Translations under genes and position numbers: made by a program | In this document: in pieces, positions 11,841 to 22,876 of the stretch | Numbering within the stretch: the stretch's first letter is position 1 | Layout: the number at the start of each line of letters is the position of its first letter | The notes under the pieces: generated by a model | What the model saw: only the letters and a program-made list of their open reading frames with translations | What the model was told of the DNA's origin: nothing | Database searches by the model: none | Assembly: GCF_021917145.1 (NCBI RefSeq) | Contig: NW_025813703.1 | Coordinates: forward strand, 496,001-560,000 | Source of the DNA: Hypomesus transpacificus | Lineage: Eukaryota; Chordata; Actinopteri; Osmeriformes; Osmeridae | Length of the DNA stretch: 64,000 bases | Direction: 5' to 3'

Positions 11841-12382
11841 TGATGCATCTTTTTATTTTCACACTGAGTGGCACTACAGTGGCATTAACTAAATCATCTG
11901 CACATTTATTTAAACAATGTACGAGTTTGGTTATCAAAGTGAATCAAATTTGCAGTTGGATGGTAACTATATTAAAAAAAATACAGAACAACAACACAAG
12001 TAAACTTCCCCCTCAAAACTGAATTGCTTAGAAAACTATTTTCTACATTTGGGTTAATAAGAAACAAATTACTTCAAGAAGTGACTTTTGATGATTTTGA
12101 AAAATAATAATATATCAACTTGTACCCTCTGCTGAAAGTCAATCTCTCCCACAACACTCACTTCATTGCAGTTAAGCAAATAATGCACATCAGTTAGACC
12201 CAGTTCATATGTTCACTGAACTCCTTGCCAAGCCAGTCTAACCCATTGTTAGTTCTCTCTTTCATTTTTGAATATGGGAAAAGTATAATACACTTATGTA
12301 TAAAATTCTGTACCCGATAATTATTGCATTTAAAACAATGAACAATCCTTTCGCATTTGAATTAAATGGAATCTGGTTGACT

Positions 12383-12447
12383 TCATGTTTCTCTCCGAAC
12401 CTTCTTCTGGGTCAGATTTGGAGCCTCTAGGATCGGGTCAGACTTTA
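12383..12447 (-). pseudogene. Duplicated mtdh terminal coding exon, unit 2
   Basis: Same exon as at 24556-24623 but 65 bases long: one lysine codon of the KKK run is missing, so the frame is kept. Acceptor and stop are preserved. No mtdh exons precede it in this unit. Confidence 0.85.
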
Positions 12448-12937
12448 CTGTGAAGAAACCAGTAAAACATGACGTTATCATCATCGTAACATTAGAATTT
12501 AAATCAGTTGTAGCTCTTCACTATAGGTATAACAACTGGACTGATTATATAATTGACAACAAATCTTCCAACAATGTTACACATTTCAAACTGCACTAAC
12601 CCTAAACGATGGTTCTGTAGCTTACTTCTTTAATATAAAATAAATATTAATTTCAATCAACCACATGCAGAAGTTGCTCAACCACAGATGAAATAGTTTT
12701 TCCAAATTAGGATTAAGTCTCTAAATGGAGTCTAACTAGCTGTGTTAAATAAAATCATCCTCTTTTCCCCCAGCGGTAGCTCACATACACACGTTTCTGT
12801 GTGATGGAAGGAGTTGGGGGGAACATCAAATAATTTTTGTAGTTCACAAGCTAGAACATTTCGACAAAACATGACCTAAACAAATGCTACTCAACCATCG
12901 AGAAAATATGATTACAGCATATTCCTCTCTTAAAATC

Positions 12938-13296
12938 AAGTGTATGTACCCGTTTCCAGACTGGGTGGGAAAGCTTGTCCATCTGACTTGGCAACTTGGA
13001 GAGGGGTAGGTGTTGGGGGGTCAGGGTTGACTGTGGAGGGCAAGGCAGGGTGCAAGGGGCCCAGTGTGTGCAGAGACAGTCAGAGAGGGAGGAGAGCAGG
13101 CCACAGGGGGCAGGATGGAGGAGGCCACGAAGGAGTATGACAGCACAAGAGGAGTAGGAAGGGAGTTGTGGGTCAACACTGCTGTAGCTGTGTCGTCGTT
13201 AATAGTTACCACAAAGTATCCACCTGCAGATCAGAGGTGGCAGACAGGAAATGACATCACTGGGCCTCGTTGTCGTTTTTGTTCGAAAAAGGAATT
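12938..13296 (-). pseudogene. Decayed continuation of a ZNF106-type exon, unit 2
   Basis: Equivalent of 6090-6450, with the same proline/serine-rich open stretch (about 13021-13212) separated from the main frame by the same stop. Sharing the defect with unit 1 puts the truncation before the duplication. Confidence 0.5.
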
Positions 13297-14632
13297 TCAA
13301 AAGACGGTGTTTCCCAGAGAAGATTCCTCAACACGCCTGGCTCGCAGACAATTGATCTCTGTAATCATCTGGAGGAAGAACTTGCATTTAGAACCATGTA
13401 CAAAAAAAAAGCCATCCATGAAAAAACAACACAGGTCACACTGCACTGACAGTGAAAGGAGGTTTGTGCGTACCTGCTGTTTGGTCACCAGGAGCTGCTG
13501 AACTTTGATGAAGGCAGCCTGCAGTGAGCTTTGGGCCTGGTTAAGAGACGTGTCCAAGGCCAGCATGGACTGGCTCAGCTCCTCTTCCTTCAGAGACACG
13601 GCCAACAGCTGACCCACCTGGTCTGCTGCACAAAGCACAGTTCATCAGAGTACAGCCACTGGGGAAAGTCACACTGGTCAAGACAGATGCAGCTGGTGCT
13701 GATTACAGCCTGAATACAAAGACAACTATAAAGCATATTTCTAGCACTGTCCCAATGACCTGACAACATGCCAAACAAACACGAGCTGCAATAGGCAAAA
13801 CATTGTATGGACAGGTTAACATACCACTCTTTAGTTTCACTTTCCGCCTTTTCCCGCTGTGGTCAGCAGATACACCAGGTAATCCGCTATCCTGTAGCAA
13901 ATAGGCAAAACCTGTTGTTGTAAATGTTGCTGGGGGGATTTAACATGTTTATGTACACAAACATACATATCAATGTATTTTTCTCTCTATTTTATATAAA
14001 CACACACAGAGTATGTAACAACACCATCCTGCTCACAGTGTTACACCTCTTCTTCTTCTCAGCTCTGTGGACCACTTCTCCATTGTGGCCATGACACAAG
14101 TTAGGTTCCTCCAGAGAGACAGGGGACCCTGATGCTACTCTGGGCTGTTCCACCCTTTGAGCCCTGAGCGCTCTCTCTCTGTCAGGTGAAACCTGGGCTG
14201 GGGGAGGGGATGGGCCATGGAGCCCAGGCAGGGGAAGGTCCTCGTCAACACCCAAGCCCTCTGGGTTGGAGAGATGTACCAGCTCGATCCCAAACCTGGA
14301 GCAAGATTTAAAGCTAAATCAAACAAAATAACTTTTTCTTTTGTTCACTCGGTTTGTCACTGGTTCAGTCTATGAACGCCTCTGAGCCAAAAGTGACTTG
14401 TTCACCTGGGCATGCCTTTGACCTTCTCCCTGTTGGCCTCCTGGGACATCTCCTTCAAGTTGACCTTCGTCTGGGAGCCAGACGAGCTCATCAGCTTCTG
14501 CAGAGTGGGCTTCAGCTCTGCCTCCTTCTCTTCCAGGGCCTTTGCCATTTCACTGGCTTTTAAGATCCTGGATGTTACAGCAGCAGCCTTCAAATTAAGC
14601 CATCTGTGCAAGCGCTTCTTCTTCTTTGGCAT
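13297..14632 (-). CDS. ZNF106-derived truncated protein, copy 2 (5 coding exons, 258 aa)
   Basis: Coding exons are 14406-14632, 14037-14295, 13825-13891, 13474-13625 and 13297-13368. Lengths are identical to copy 1 except for one extra in-frame lysine codon at the start (MPKKKKRLHRW). All donors and acceptors are intact, and the third donor region reads AGTG followed by GTATGT. The last exon starts with ATG ATT instead of GTG GTT, giving MITEINCLRARR. The ZNF106-like blocks (LKPTLQKLMSSSG, GMPRFGIELVHL, QVGQLLAVSLKEEEL) are present. It lies between the untranslated exon ending at 15699 and the mtdh-type terminal exon at 12383. Function is unknown. It lacks zinc fingers and WD40 repeats. Confidence 0.72.
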
Positions 14633-15698
14633 CTGTAAAAAAGTGAAAAGCTATTAAGTAAGGAAGAAAAACAATGCGTCAGCAGTACTAGTCTTCATAA
14701 AGCTACATTATATTTCACTTCTCAAGTGTAGGTAATCATTTAACACCATCATGCCCATGTCTTTATATAGGGTGAATACAGGTAAACAACTCTTAATACA
14801 AAAAAGGAAAACATTTGGAATGCCATATTGTGTTATTGTGTGTATTTTGTCAGTACAGGAACATGGTAATCCAAGTATAGCATTAGAGGACAGTTTGATT
14901 GATGACCATGAAATATGACATTATAGTGACTTTTATTGAATCATGATTCGGACAGTGACTTTCCGAACCATGGACATTAGAAAACATTCACAGTAACAAG
15001 AGTAGAGGGAATCAAGTGTTGTCTCTGATCACTGTTAAATGATAAACTGTCCTTTTTACACTTTTGACACTTCCGGTAGATTCCTTCAGAAAAGACATCT
15101 AGTTTACTGCGAACAGTAGTCTGCGGCGTCATTCACCAGCAAAATGCGATTACGCGTCACTTCATAGCTGATCTCAAAGCACATGTTATAAGACATTTTA
15201 AATTTTGTCCTTCTATTTGTTTTTCTAACTTGGCCATTTCATTGAATCAAGGTTAACAGGAAGTGCCAATAGTGGTTTCCGACTAGCTGCTAAAAGTTAC
15301 AATGGAAAAAACGTTCCACCCAGAACGTTCAGATTTCTGTGCATTCCTAAAGAACTTTCGACCACTTGATATTTCTCCAAATTTGTATTTTTTTCTATGT
15401 TGACCAGAGATGCCTTATTTTGAAGAAAACAACCTAATCTGTCGTTTAAGATGTGTCTCCTCGTGGTTTTTCCCTTCTATCCAAGGTGGCAAACAAGAAC
15501 AATGTTAAAGGTTTGATGGCCTATCCATTGCTAGCCTGCACCTATGTAGAGCTTGCAAAGACAAATCCTTAGTAGCTGCTAGGTTGCACCAAACACGCAT
15601 ACAAAAATGTATAAAATATAGTGCTAAACTTAACACGCGAATGAAAGGCAAGAATACATGTTTTGTATCGCCGATGTAGGTAGGCTCTTATTACTTAC

Positions 15699-15765
15699 TG
15701 TCAAAATCAAATTTTAAAGCTGAGGTCGGCAGGAGTCTCGTGAGTTGTTTTCTTGACGTCTTCAG
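15699..15765 (-). promoter_or_regulatory. Untranslated first exon and CRE-like site, ZNF106-like copy 2
   Basis: The GACA/GTAAGTAA donor at 15698-15699 and TGACGTC at 15754-15760 are conserved with copies 1 and 3. The 5' limit of the exon is not known. Confidence 0.45.
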
Positions 15766-16447
15766 TAGTGGGTAAAATTAAATTGTGATCATTAGTCGGA
15801 TCATTGTCTTACATTAGTGCCAAAGAGTATAGAAGCACAGTTTTAACCTCGAGGAATAATCACTAAAGAGTTTAGAAGACTTGTATACTCTTTGTAATCG
15901 TAGGAACGGTTGTTGGAACACCAACAGATAGAAAATCAGGAAATGACGTACGTGAATTTAGAGCTTGCACGTAACATCTTCCAACTACTGTGGATGACTG
16001 ATCCTCTCATCTTTTTCCACCTCTTTGTATTTCTTTTGCACCTTTACATCGGGGCAACTGTATTTCTTGAAAATAACTTGAAAATAAGTGAACCATGCCT
16101 TTCTTTTTACTTGTCTCGCCTTTACTCTTGTTCGTTCTTTATTTGCACATCATAATAATGTCAAGAAATACCATTATTAACACAATTATGGCAAATACAC
16201 AGTTTACATGTATTTGCTTAGCATACTTTTGTCCATAGCAACGTATACATACTGCACATTAATGCAGCACATGGACTAGAAGAGCACAGTTGGAACAGTA
16301 GGTTATTACAATGATTAGTACCAAGGAATACGGTTAGCAAGACAGTGCAACAATAGCATCATCCTAACTATGGATCTCATCTCAACAGTAGCAGTATCAA
16401 CTATAATATTGTTTATTATTATATTAGATAATATTGCATACTTCCGC

Positions 16448-16920
16448 AGACATTTTCTTGATTATTTTATGCATACTGTTGAGGTAACTGACATTTGCCC
16501 ATTATTACTGTCATTATGTTATTACTGAATGCAAGTGTAGGAATTGGAATGTGTTGCACTGGGGAACTGAATTAGTGACAAACACTTGACCAAGCAGATG
16601 GCAACCACGGCACTCCTGTGTAGCATGCTCGTACAGCATAAGCATCATCAGTGCTCATTGATAGTTCAAGTTTAAAGTTAAAAGAAAGCTAAGAAAATTA
16701 CAACAAGTTTAACCTACTCCCTTTGGTTGTGCGGCCAATGAAATGTATGTCATTTCAATTTACATTACGTTTAGCTATACGTTTCTTTGTGTAGTGTGTA
16801 AATTAATATGTTTTATGTCTTTTTATTTCTCACGGCAAAACAAGACCTTGTGTGTGTTGTACATACAATAAATTGCCAGTAAAAGGAATTCTCAAGTTGT
16901 CATTGAACTGGGGGGAGCTA
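16448..16920. repeat. Unidentified insertion between units 2 and 3
   Basis: About 470 bases interrupt the unit join: they follow TTCCGCAGA of unit 2 and precede CATGATGCATC of unit 3, replacing a short sequence kept in unit 3's own upstream end (22840-22866). The segment has AATAAA near its right part on the plus strand (about 16867), which could mark a retrotransposon or LTR 3' end. I could not name a family. Confidence 0.45.
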
Positions 16921-17457
16921 CATGATGCATCTTTTTATTTTAACACTGAGTGGCACTACAGTAGCACTAACTAAATCATCTGCACAATTATTTAAACAAT
17001 GTACGAGTTTGGTTATCAAAGTGAATCAAATTTGCAGTTGGATGGTAACTATATATATAAAAAAAATACAGAACTACAACAAAAGTAAACTTCCCCCTCA
17101 AAACTGAATTGCTTCGAAAAACTATTTTCTACATTGGGTTGATAAGAAACAAATTATTTCAAAAAGTGACTTTTGTATAATAATATATCAACTTGTACCC
17201 TCTACTGCAAGTCAATTTCTCCCACAGCACTTGCTTCTTATTGCAGTTAAGCATATAGTGCACATCAGTTAGACCCAGTTAATATGTTCACGGAACTCCT
17301 TGCCAAGCCAGTCTAACCCATTGTTAGTTCTATCTTTCATTTTTGAATGCGGGAAAAGTATAATACACTTATGTATCAAATTCTGTACCCGATAATTATG
17401 GCATTTAACACAATGAACAATCTTTTTGTTTATGATTTGTATGGAATCTGGTTGACT

Positions 17458-17518
17458 TCATGTTTCTCTTCGAACCTTCTTCTTCTGGGTCAGATTTGGA
17501 GCCTCTAGGATCGGATTA
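17458..17518 (-). pseudogene. Duplicated mtdh terminal coding exon, unit 3 (frameshifted)
   Basis: The copy is 61 bases long instead of 68. Seven bases are missing just after the acceptor, which shifts the frame relative to mtdh, though the QKKKVRRET coding part and stop are still visible in another frame. This supports the view that this exon is not under coding constraint in the duplicated units. Confidence 0.85.
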
Positions 17519-17989
17519 CTGTGAAGAAACCAGTAAAACATGACGTTATCATCATCATAACATTAGTATTTAAATCAGTTGTAGCTCTTCACTATAGGTA
17601 TAACAACTGGACTGATTATATAATTGACAACAAATCTTCCAACCATGTTACACATTTCAAACTGCACTAACCCTAAAATAAATATTAGTTTCAATCAACC
17701 ACATGCAGAAGTTGCTCAACCACGGATAAAATATTTTTTCCAAATTAGGATTAAGTATCTAAATGGAGTCTAACTTGCTGTGTTACATAAAATAATCTTC
17801 TTTTCCCCCAGCGGTAGCTCACAAACACATGTTTCTGTGTAATGGAAGGGGTTGGGGGGAACATCAAATAATTTTTGTAGTTCACAAGCTAGAACATTTC
17901 TACAAAACATGACCTAAACAAATGCTACCCAACCATCTAGAAAATATGACTACAGCATATTCCTCTCTTAAAATCAAGTGTATGTACCC

Positions 17990-18223
17990 AGTGTGTGCAG
18001 AGACAGTCAGAGAGGGAGGAGAGCAGGCCACAGGGGGCAGGATCGAGGAGGCCACGTAAGGGTTTGACAGCACAAGAGGAGTAGGAAGGGAGTTGTGGGT
18101 CAACACTGCTGTAGCTGTGTCGTCGTTAGTAGTTACCACAGAGTATCCACCTGCAGATCAGAGGTGGCAGACAGGAAATGACATCACTGGGCCTCGTTGT
18201 CGTTTTTGTTCGAAAAAGGAATT
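17990..18223 (-). pseudogene. Decayed continuation of a ZNF106-type exon, unit 3
   Basis: Counterpart of 6090-6450 with the same open stretch but truncated by a deletion of roughly 100 bases at about 17991. The same stop precedes it. Confidence 0.45.
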
Positions 18224-19906
18224 TCAAAAGACGGTGTTTCCCAGAGAAGATTCGTCAACACGCCTGGCTCGCAGACAGTTGATCTCCGTAACCACCTGGA
18301 GGAAGAGCTTCCATTTAGAACTACGTACAAAAAAAAAGCCATCCAAGAAAAAACAACACGGGTCACACTGCACTGACAGTGAAAGGAGGTTTGTGCGCAC
18401 CTGCTGTTTGGCCAACAGGAGCTGCTGAACTTTGGTGAAGGCAGCCTGCAGTGAGCAGCGGGCCTGGATGAGAGAAGTGTCCAAGGCCAGCATGGACCGG
18501 CTCAGCTCCTCTTCCTTCAGAGACACGGCCAACAGCTGACCCACCTGGCCCGAGTCTGCTGCACAAAGCACAGTTCATCAGAGTACAGCCACAGGGGACA
18601 GTCATGCGCTGGTCAAGACAGATGCAGCTGGTGCCGATTACAGCCTGAATACAAAGACAACTACCGTATTTTCCGGACTATAAGTCACACCTTTTTTCCC
18701 TAGTTTGGCTGGTCCTGCGACTTATAGTCAGGTGCAACTTATATATAAATATATATATAATTTAACATGTTTTTAAATGTTAATTCATACAGACTGACAT
18801 GAACCAATGAGTTCAATGGATTCAGTGATGTGGAATGAGATTGGGAGTTTAGCGAAAACTCTCTTATCGGTATCTTGCTTGTTGGACTCGCTAGTTTGTT
18901 ATGTTAATTTAGCCTATTCAGCCTTCCAGGTATGTTTTTTATGCTATTGTGTAGCTGAATAACTGTTAATGTGTTACGTTAATATACCGGACACCTATTC
19001 ATCCTGTTGTTCTGTGTGCTATTGTGTAGTTGAACAACTTGCCTTTCCAGATTAAATGTCTGTTTAAACATTCTACGGACAGGTTAACATACCACTCTTT
19101 AGTTTCACTTTCTGCCTTTTCCTGCTGTGGTCAGCAGATACACCAGGTAATCCGCTATCCTGTAGCAAACAGGCAAAAACTGTTGTTGTTGTAAATGTTG
19201 CTGGGGGGATTTAACATGTAAATGTACACAAACATACATATCAATGTATTTTTCTCTCTATTTTTATATATACACACAGAGTATGTAACAACACCATCCT
19301 GCTCACAGTGTTACACCTCTTCCTCTTCTCAGCTCTGTGGACCACTTCTCCATTGTGGCCATGACACAAGTTAGGGTCCTCCAGAGAGACAGGGGACCCT
19401 GACGCTACTCTGGGCTGTTTCACCCTCTGGGTCCTGAGCGCTCTCTCTCTGTCAGGTGAAACCTGGGCTGGGGGAGGGGATGGGCCATGGAGCCCAGGCA
19501 GGGGAAGGTCCTCGTCAACACCCAAGCCCTCTGGGTTGGAGAGATGTACCAGCTCGATCCCAAACCTGGAACAAGATTTAAAGAAAAAAACAAAATACAT
19601 TTCTTTTGTTTTTGTTCACTTAGTTTGTCAATGGTTCAGTGCAGCCCTATGAATGCCTCTGAGCCAAAAGTGACTTGTTCACCTGGGCATGCCTTTGACC
19701 TGCTCCCTGTTGGCCTCCTGGGACATCTCCTTTAAGTTGACCTTCGTCTGGGAGCCAGATGAGATCATCAGCTTCTGCAGAGTGGGCTTCAGCTCCGCCT
19801 CCTTCTCTTCCAGGGCCTTTGCCATTTCGCTGGCTTTCAAGATCCTGCGTGCTACAGCAGCAGCCTTAAGATGAAGCCCTTTGCGCCAGTTCTTTTTCCT
19901 TGGCAT
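18224..19906 (-). CDS. ZNF106-derived truncated protein, copy 3 (5 coding exons, 259 aa)
   Basis: Coding exons are 19683-19906, 19307-19565, 19093-19159, 18401-18558 and 18224-18295. Compared with copy 1 the only length change is six extra bases in exon 4 (AADSGQVGQLL instead of ADQVGQLL). The fourth donor reads GTGCGC, and all other splice sites are standard. The N-terminus MPRKKNWRKG differs most, while the LKPTLQKLM, RFGIELVHL and SLKEEEL blocks are kept. The frame ends at the same TGA after NTVF. Intron 3 contains a pogo-type terminal sequence and intron 1 a broken pogo element, so the gene spans more than copies 1 and 2. No function can be assigned. Confidence 0.72.
18663..19065. mobile_element. 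pogo/Tc1-type non-autonomous element fragment
   Basis: The block begins TACCGTATTTTCCGGACTAT and continues with an inverted partner GCGACTTATAGTC. This terminal sequence is widespread in vertebrate TA-targeting DNA transposons. Units 1 and 2 show the unoccupied site: unit 2 reads GACAACTATAAAGCAT at about 13720, and the break falls at its TA. The right end is not a clean inverted repeat, and about 75 bases of the unit are missing there. Confidence 0.65.
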
Positions 19907-19994
19907 CTGAAAAACAGGGAAAAGCTATTAAGGAAGAAAAACAACACGTCAGCAGTATTAGTCTTTCCTAAAGCTACATTAGAATATTTCACTT

Positions 19995-21335
19995 TATCCA
20001 TATTTTTCTGAAAATAAACCGCTTTAAGTATAAACCGCACCCCACCAGAATGGGAGCTTTGTGTTTGTAAATCTGAGGATAAGCCACGCTGGAATATAGG
20101 TCGCACTTGATATGGGAACAATGAAGCAATGCACGAGTATAGGCGATCTGACAGCATGCCGTTGTGTCACACACTTTAGTGGATAGTATGTCCAGAAATG
20201 TTTCGTGTATTGTATAAATATTACAAACATTTATTTTACAGTCAATGTTTATTAGCAATTAAATCACCAATGCTGGCAACTGTCCGAGTTTGGGGAGCAT
20301 AAAAAAACATGGGTAGCCTACTTCATCCATGTTCTCAACTTTACTTGGTGGGAAATTGTGTTCTCTTATTATCCCATGGACCAATGATTTTAAAATCCTG
20401 TATGCCTACTTTTTCCTCCCAGCCATCAGGTAATTTCTGTCCAACATCTGTTCGGGCTCTGATAGATAAATTGTTCCTCTTCAGAAAGCGGAAACACCAA
20501 GATGGGCTAGACGTAAAATCTCTATGTCCCATTTCCTTTGCCATTACACTGGCTTTTAGTCGAATAGCTACCGTACTCCCGGTTCTCCCGGCATCTTGCT
20601 GGGCTGTGATCCAGGAAGCCATATTCTTCTCTAAATCAGGCCAGCGGCACCGTTGACCTCGACCAGCGGCTTTGGCAGTGGTTTTCTGCTTTTTCAGGTC
20701 ATCTTCGCGTAGTCTCCACTCACGAACCTGTCTTTCATGTACTCCATGTTCTCTTCCTGCGGCACGGTTTCCTTTATGTTTCGCAAGTTCAACTACCTCC
20801 AGCTTCTTGGAATTTGTATAAGATCTTCTAGAAGATGATAGCGCAGCTACAGATTTATTGCAAGGCATTTTTTATATTTAAACTTTTCTTTTAACACGAG
20901 GGAATGTGAATACAAAGTGACTGCTAGTCTGCAGTAAGTAGTGATGAGTTGTTGGATTCAAGGACTCGGGAGTACAGTCCTCTCAAAGAGTGATTGGTTC
21001 CTTTTTCTCGTGGCCGCGCATCGGGAGTTTTACATAGGCTCATTCAGGCTCGAGGAAACAAAAATGATTCGTTCATTTCCCGACCGGGTCTTCGGATCCT
21101 TTTGTTCATTCATCCTTGAATGAACGAGATTCAAAGAACCGTTAAGTCCGTAAAATGTTACTATAAAACTTCCAGCAGTGACTGCGGACAACCAAAACTA
21201 GCCTATTTCACGGCAGGCTGGAAATGGCAGAGCGAGTGAAACGAAACGTCTGCATTAATTTGTTCCGTCTTTATTTACACGGACATGGCTAAAATTGCAT
21301 GGTCTTATTGACAATAAAGTTGACTTTGACATTAA
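19995..21335. mobile_element. Composite insertion in intron 1 of copy 3, including a pogo element
   Basis: Comparison with unit 2 puts the left break right after TTTCACTT (19994), where the sequence turns into TATCCATATTTTTCTG, a diverged version of the pogo-type terminus at 18663. Unit sequence resumes at about 21335 (CAGTTTGATTGATGACCA), with about 170 bases of the unit lost. The block contains a transposase fragment at 20341-20868. A matching right terminal repeat was not found. An imperfect inverted repeat (ATTCGTTCATT and GAATGAACGAG) occurs at about 21060-21130. Confidence 0.6.
20341..20868 (-). pseudogene. pogo-family transposase, N-terminal DNA-binding half only (175 aa)
   Basis: Open frame of 175 codons. 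Residues about 16-60 (YTNSKKLEVVELAKHKGNRA, then HERQVREWRLREDDLKK) form a Brinker/Psq-like helix-turn-helix, as in POGK-type proteins. Residues about 80-150 (WPDLEKNMASWI, SPSWCFRFLKRNNLSIRART) form a CENP-B-type helix-turn-helix. The DDE catalytic domain that should follow is absent: the frame stops 26 residues after QKLPDGWEEK. It is most likely an internally deleted element. The DNA-binding half itself shows no break, so a repressor-like product is possible but unproven. Confidence 0.75.
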
Positions 21336-21597
21336 AGGGCAGTTTGATTGATGACCATAAAATATGATATTAGTGACTTTTATTAAATCATGATTCGTAC
21401 TATAGCCATATGGATATAGAAATTGGTTCAGCATCAATCTGCATTAAAACATTCACAGTAATAAGAGTTGAGGAAATCAAGTGTTATCTCTGCTCACTGT
21501 TAAATGTTTAACTGTCCTTGTTATACTTTTACTGATCCTACAGATCCTCAGAAAATACATCTCGTTTATTGCAAACAGTCTGCGACGTTGTCTATAA

Positions 21598-21812
21598 CAG
21601 TGGTTCCCAACCCTGGTCCTTAAAGCACCCTGTCATACCTGTTTTAGATGTTTCCCTGCTCCAACACACCTGATTCAAATGAATGGTCATAAGAAGGCTT
21701 CTGCACAGCTGGATAACGACCCATTCATTTGAATCAGGTGTTTTGGAGGAGGGAAACATCTAAAACATGCAGGACAGGCCAGTGCCCTGAGGACCAGGGT
21801 TGGGAACCACTG
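21598..21812. mobile_element. hAT-like MITE (215 bp) with 8-bp target duplication
   Basis: Long terminal inverted repeats: CAGTGGTTCCCAACCCTGGT at the left and its complement ending at 21812, with further internal inverted pairing (ACACCTGATTCAAATGAATG and complement). Flanks GTCTATAA (21590-21597) and GTCTAGAA (21813-21820) match at seven of eight bases and have central TA, as for hAT insertions. It lies in intron 1 of ZNF106-like copy 3 and is absent from units 1 and 2. Confidence 0.88.
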
Positions 21813-22249
21813 GTCTAGAATGATTCACCCACAATGCGATTTGGCGTCACTTCATAGCAGATATCAAAGCACATGTGATGGCCAGCCACATTTTTAACTT
21901 CGTCCTTCTATTTGTTTTTCTAACTTGGCCATTTCACTCAGTTTACAGGAAGTGTCAACAGTGGTTTGTTGACTAGAGATAGCCTGCGTTATTTTGAAGA
22001 AAACAACCCAATCTTTCGTTTACGATGTCTCCTCGTGGTTTTGCCTTTATCAAAGGTAGCACGCAAGAAAGGTTTGATGGCTTATCCATTGCTAGCCTCA
22101 AATACACACTGTAGCCGATGTAGAGCTATGAGAACTCATAGTAGCTGCTAGCGGATAAAATCCTGTCTAAAATAAAGTGCTAAACTTATCATGCAAATGC
22201 AAGAACAAATGTTTTGTCTCACCGTTGTAGGTAGGCTCTTATTACTTAC

Positions 22250-22305
22250 TGTCAAAATCTAATTTCAAAGGTGAGGGCGGCAGGAGACGTTTTCTTGACG
22301 TCTTC
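22250..22305 (-). promoter_or_regulatory. Untranslated first exon and CRE-like site, ZNF106-like copy 3
   Basis: The GACA/GTAAGTAA donor at 22249-22250 and TGACGTC at 22296-22302 are kept as in the other copies. The intron to the ATG exon is about 2.3 kb here because of transposon insertions. Confidence 0.45.
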
Positions 22306-22876
22306 AGTAGCTAGTAGTAGGCTACTGTTGAATTAAATTGTGTTCTTCTCTTGCGTTAGTGACAAAGACTATAGAAGCACAGTTTTAACCTCAAGGAATA
22401 ATTGTCAGAGTTTAGAAGACTTGTATAGCCTACTCTTTGTAATCGTGGTACCGGTTGTTGGAACACCACCGGATAGAAAATCAGGAAATTACGTAGCTAC
22501 CTGAATGTAGAGCGTCCACGTAACATCTTCCAACTACCGTGGATGAATACAGCACAAAAACAACTATACAGCACAATTCAGGTAACTACACAGTTCACAT
22601 GTTTTTGTTTAGCACACTTTTGTCCATGCGAACGTATACATACTGCACACTAGTGCAGCACATGGACTAGAAAGGCACAGTTGAAACAGTAGGCTATTAC
22701 AGTGATTAGTACCAAGGAATAAGGTTAGCAAGACAGTGCAAAAATTGCATCATCCTAACTATGGATCTCATCACAACAGTTAGTATCAACTATAATATTG
22801 TTTATTATTATATTAGATAATATTGCATAATTCCACAGATAAGCCAGTGGAACAACATTATCATATGATGCATCTT

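Larger units (their letters stand above)
11841..16447 (-). repeat. Tandem duplication unit 2
   Basis: Second copy of the unit, with an untranslated exon ending at 15699, ZNF106-like coding exons 13297-14632, an mtdh terminal exon copy (12383-12447) and a shortened mtdh 3' UTR. Relative to mtdh it lacks about 700 bases of UTR between the sequence near 11970 and that near 11985, a deletion shared with unit 3. An mtdh-type AATAAA (minus strand, 11852-11857) sits at its downstream end. Confidence 0.85.
16921..22866 (-). repeat. Tandem duplication unit 3, enlarged by transposons
   Basis: Third unit, adjoining the real mtdh gene. It holds an untranslated exon ending at 22250, ZNF106-like coding exons 18224-19906 and an mtdh terminal exon copy at 17458-17518. 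Insert blocks occur at about 18663-19065 (intron 3) and 19995-21335 (intron 1), plus a hAT-like MITE at 21598-21812. It lacks about 100 bases near 17991 that units 1 and 2 keep. The mtdh-type AATAAA is at 16934-16939. Confidence 0.85.

Noticed and set aside
20941..21437. Small open frames and an inverted repeat right of the pogo fragment
   Set aside because: There is no recognisable protein and no paired terminal repeat or target duplication, so it is kept only as part of the composite insertion.
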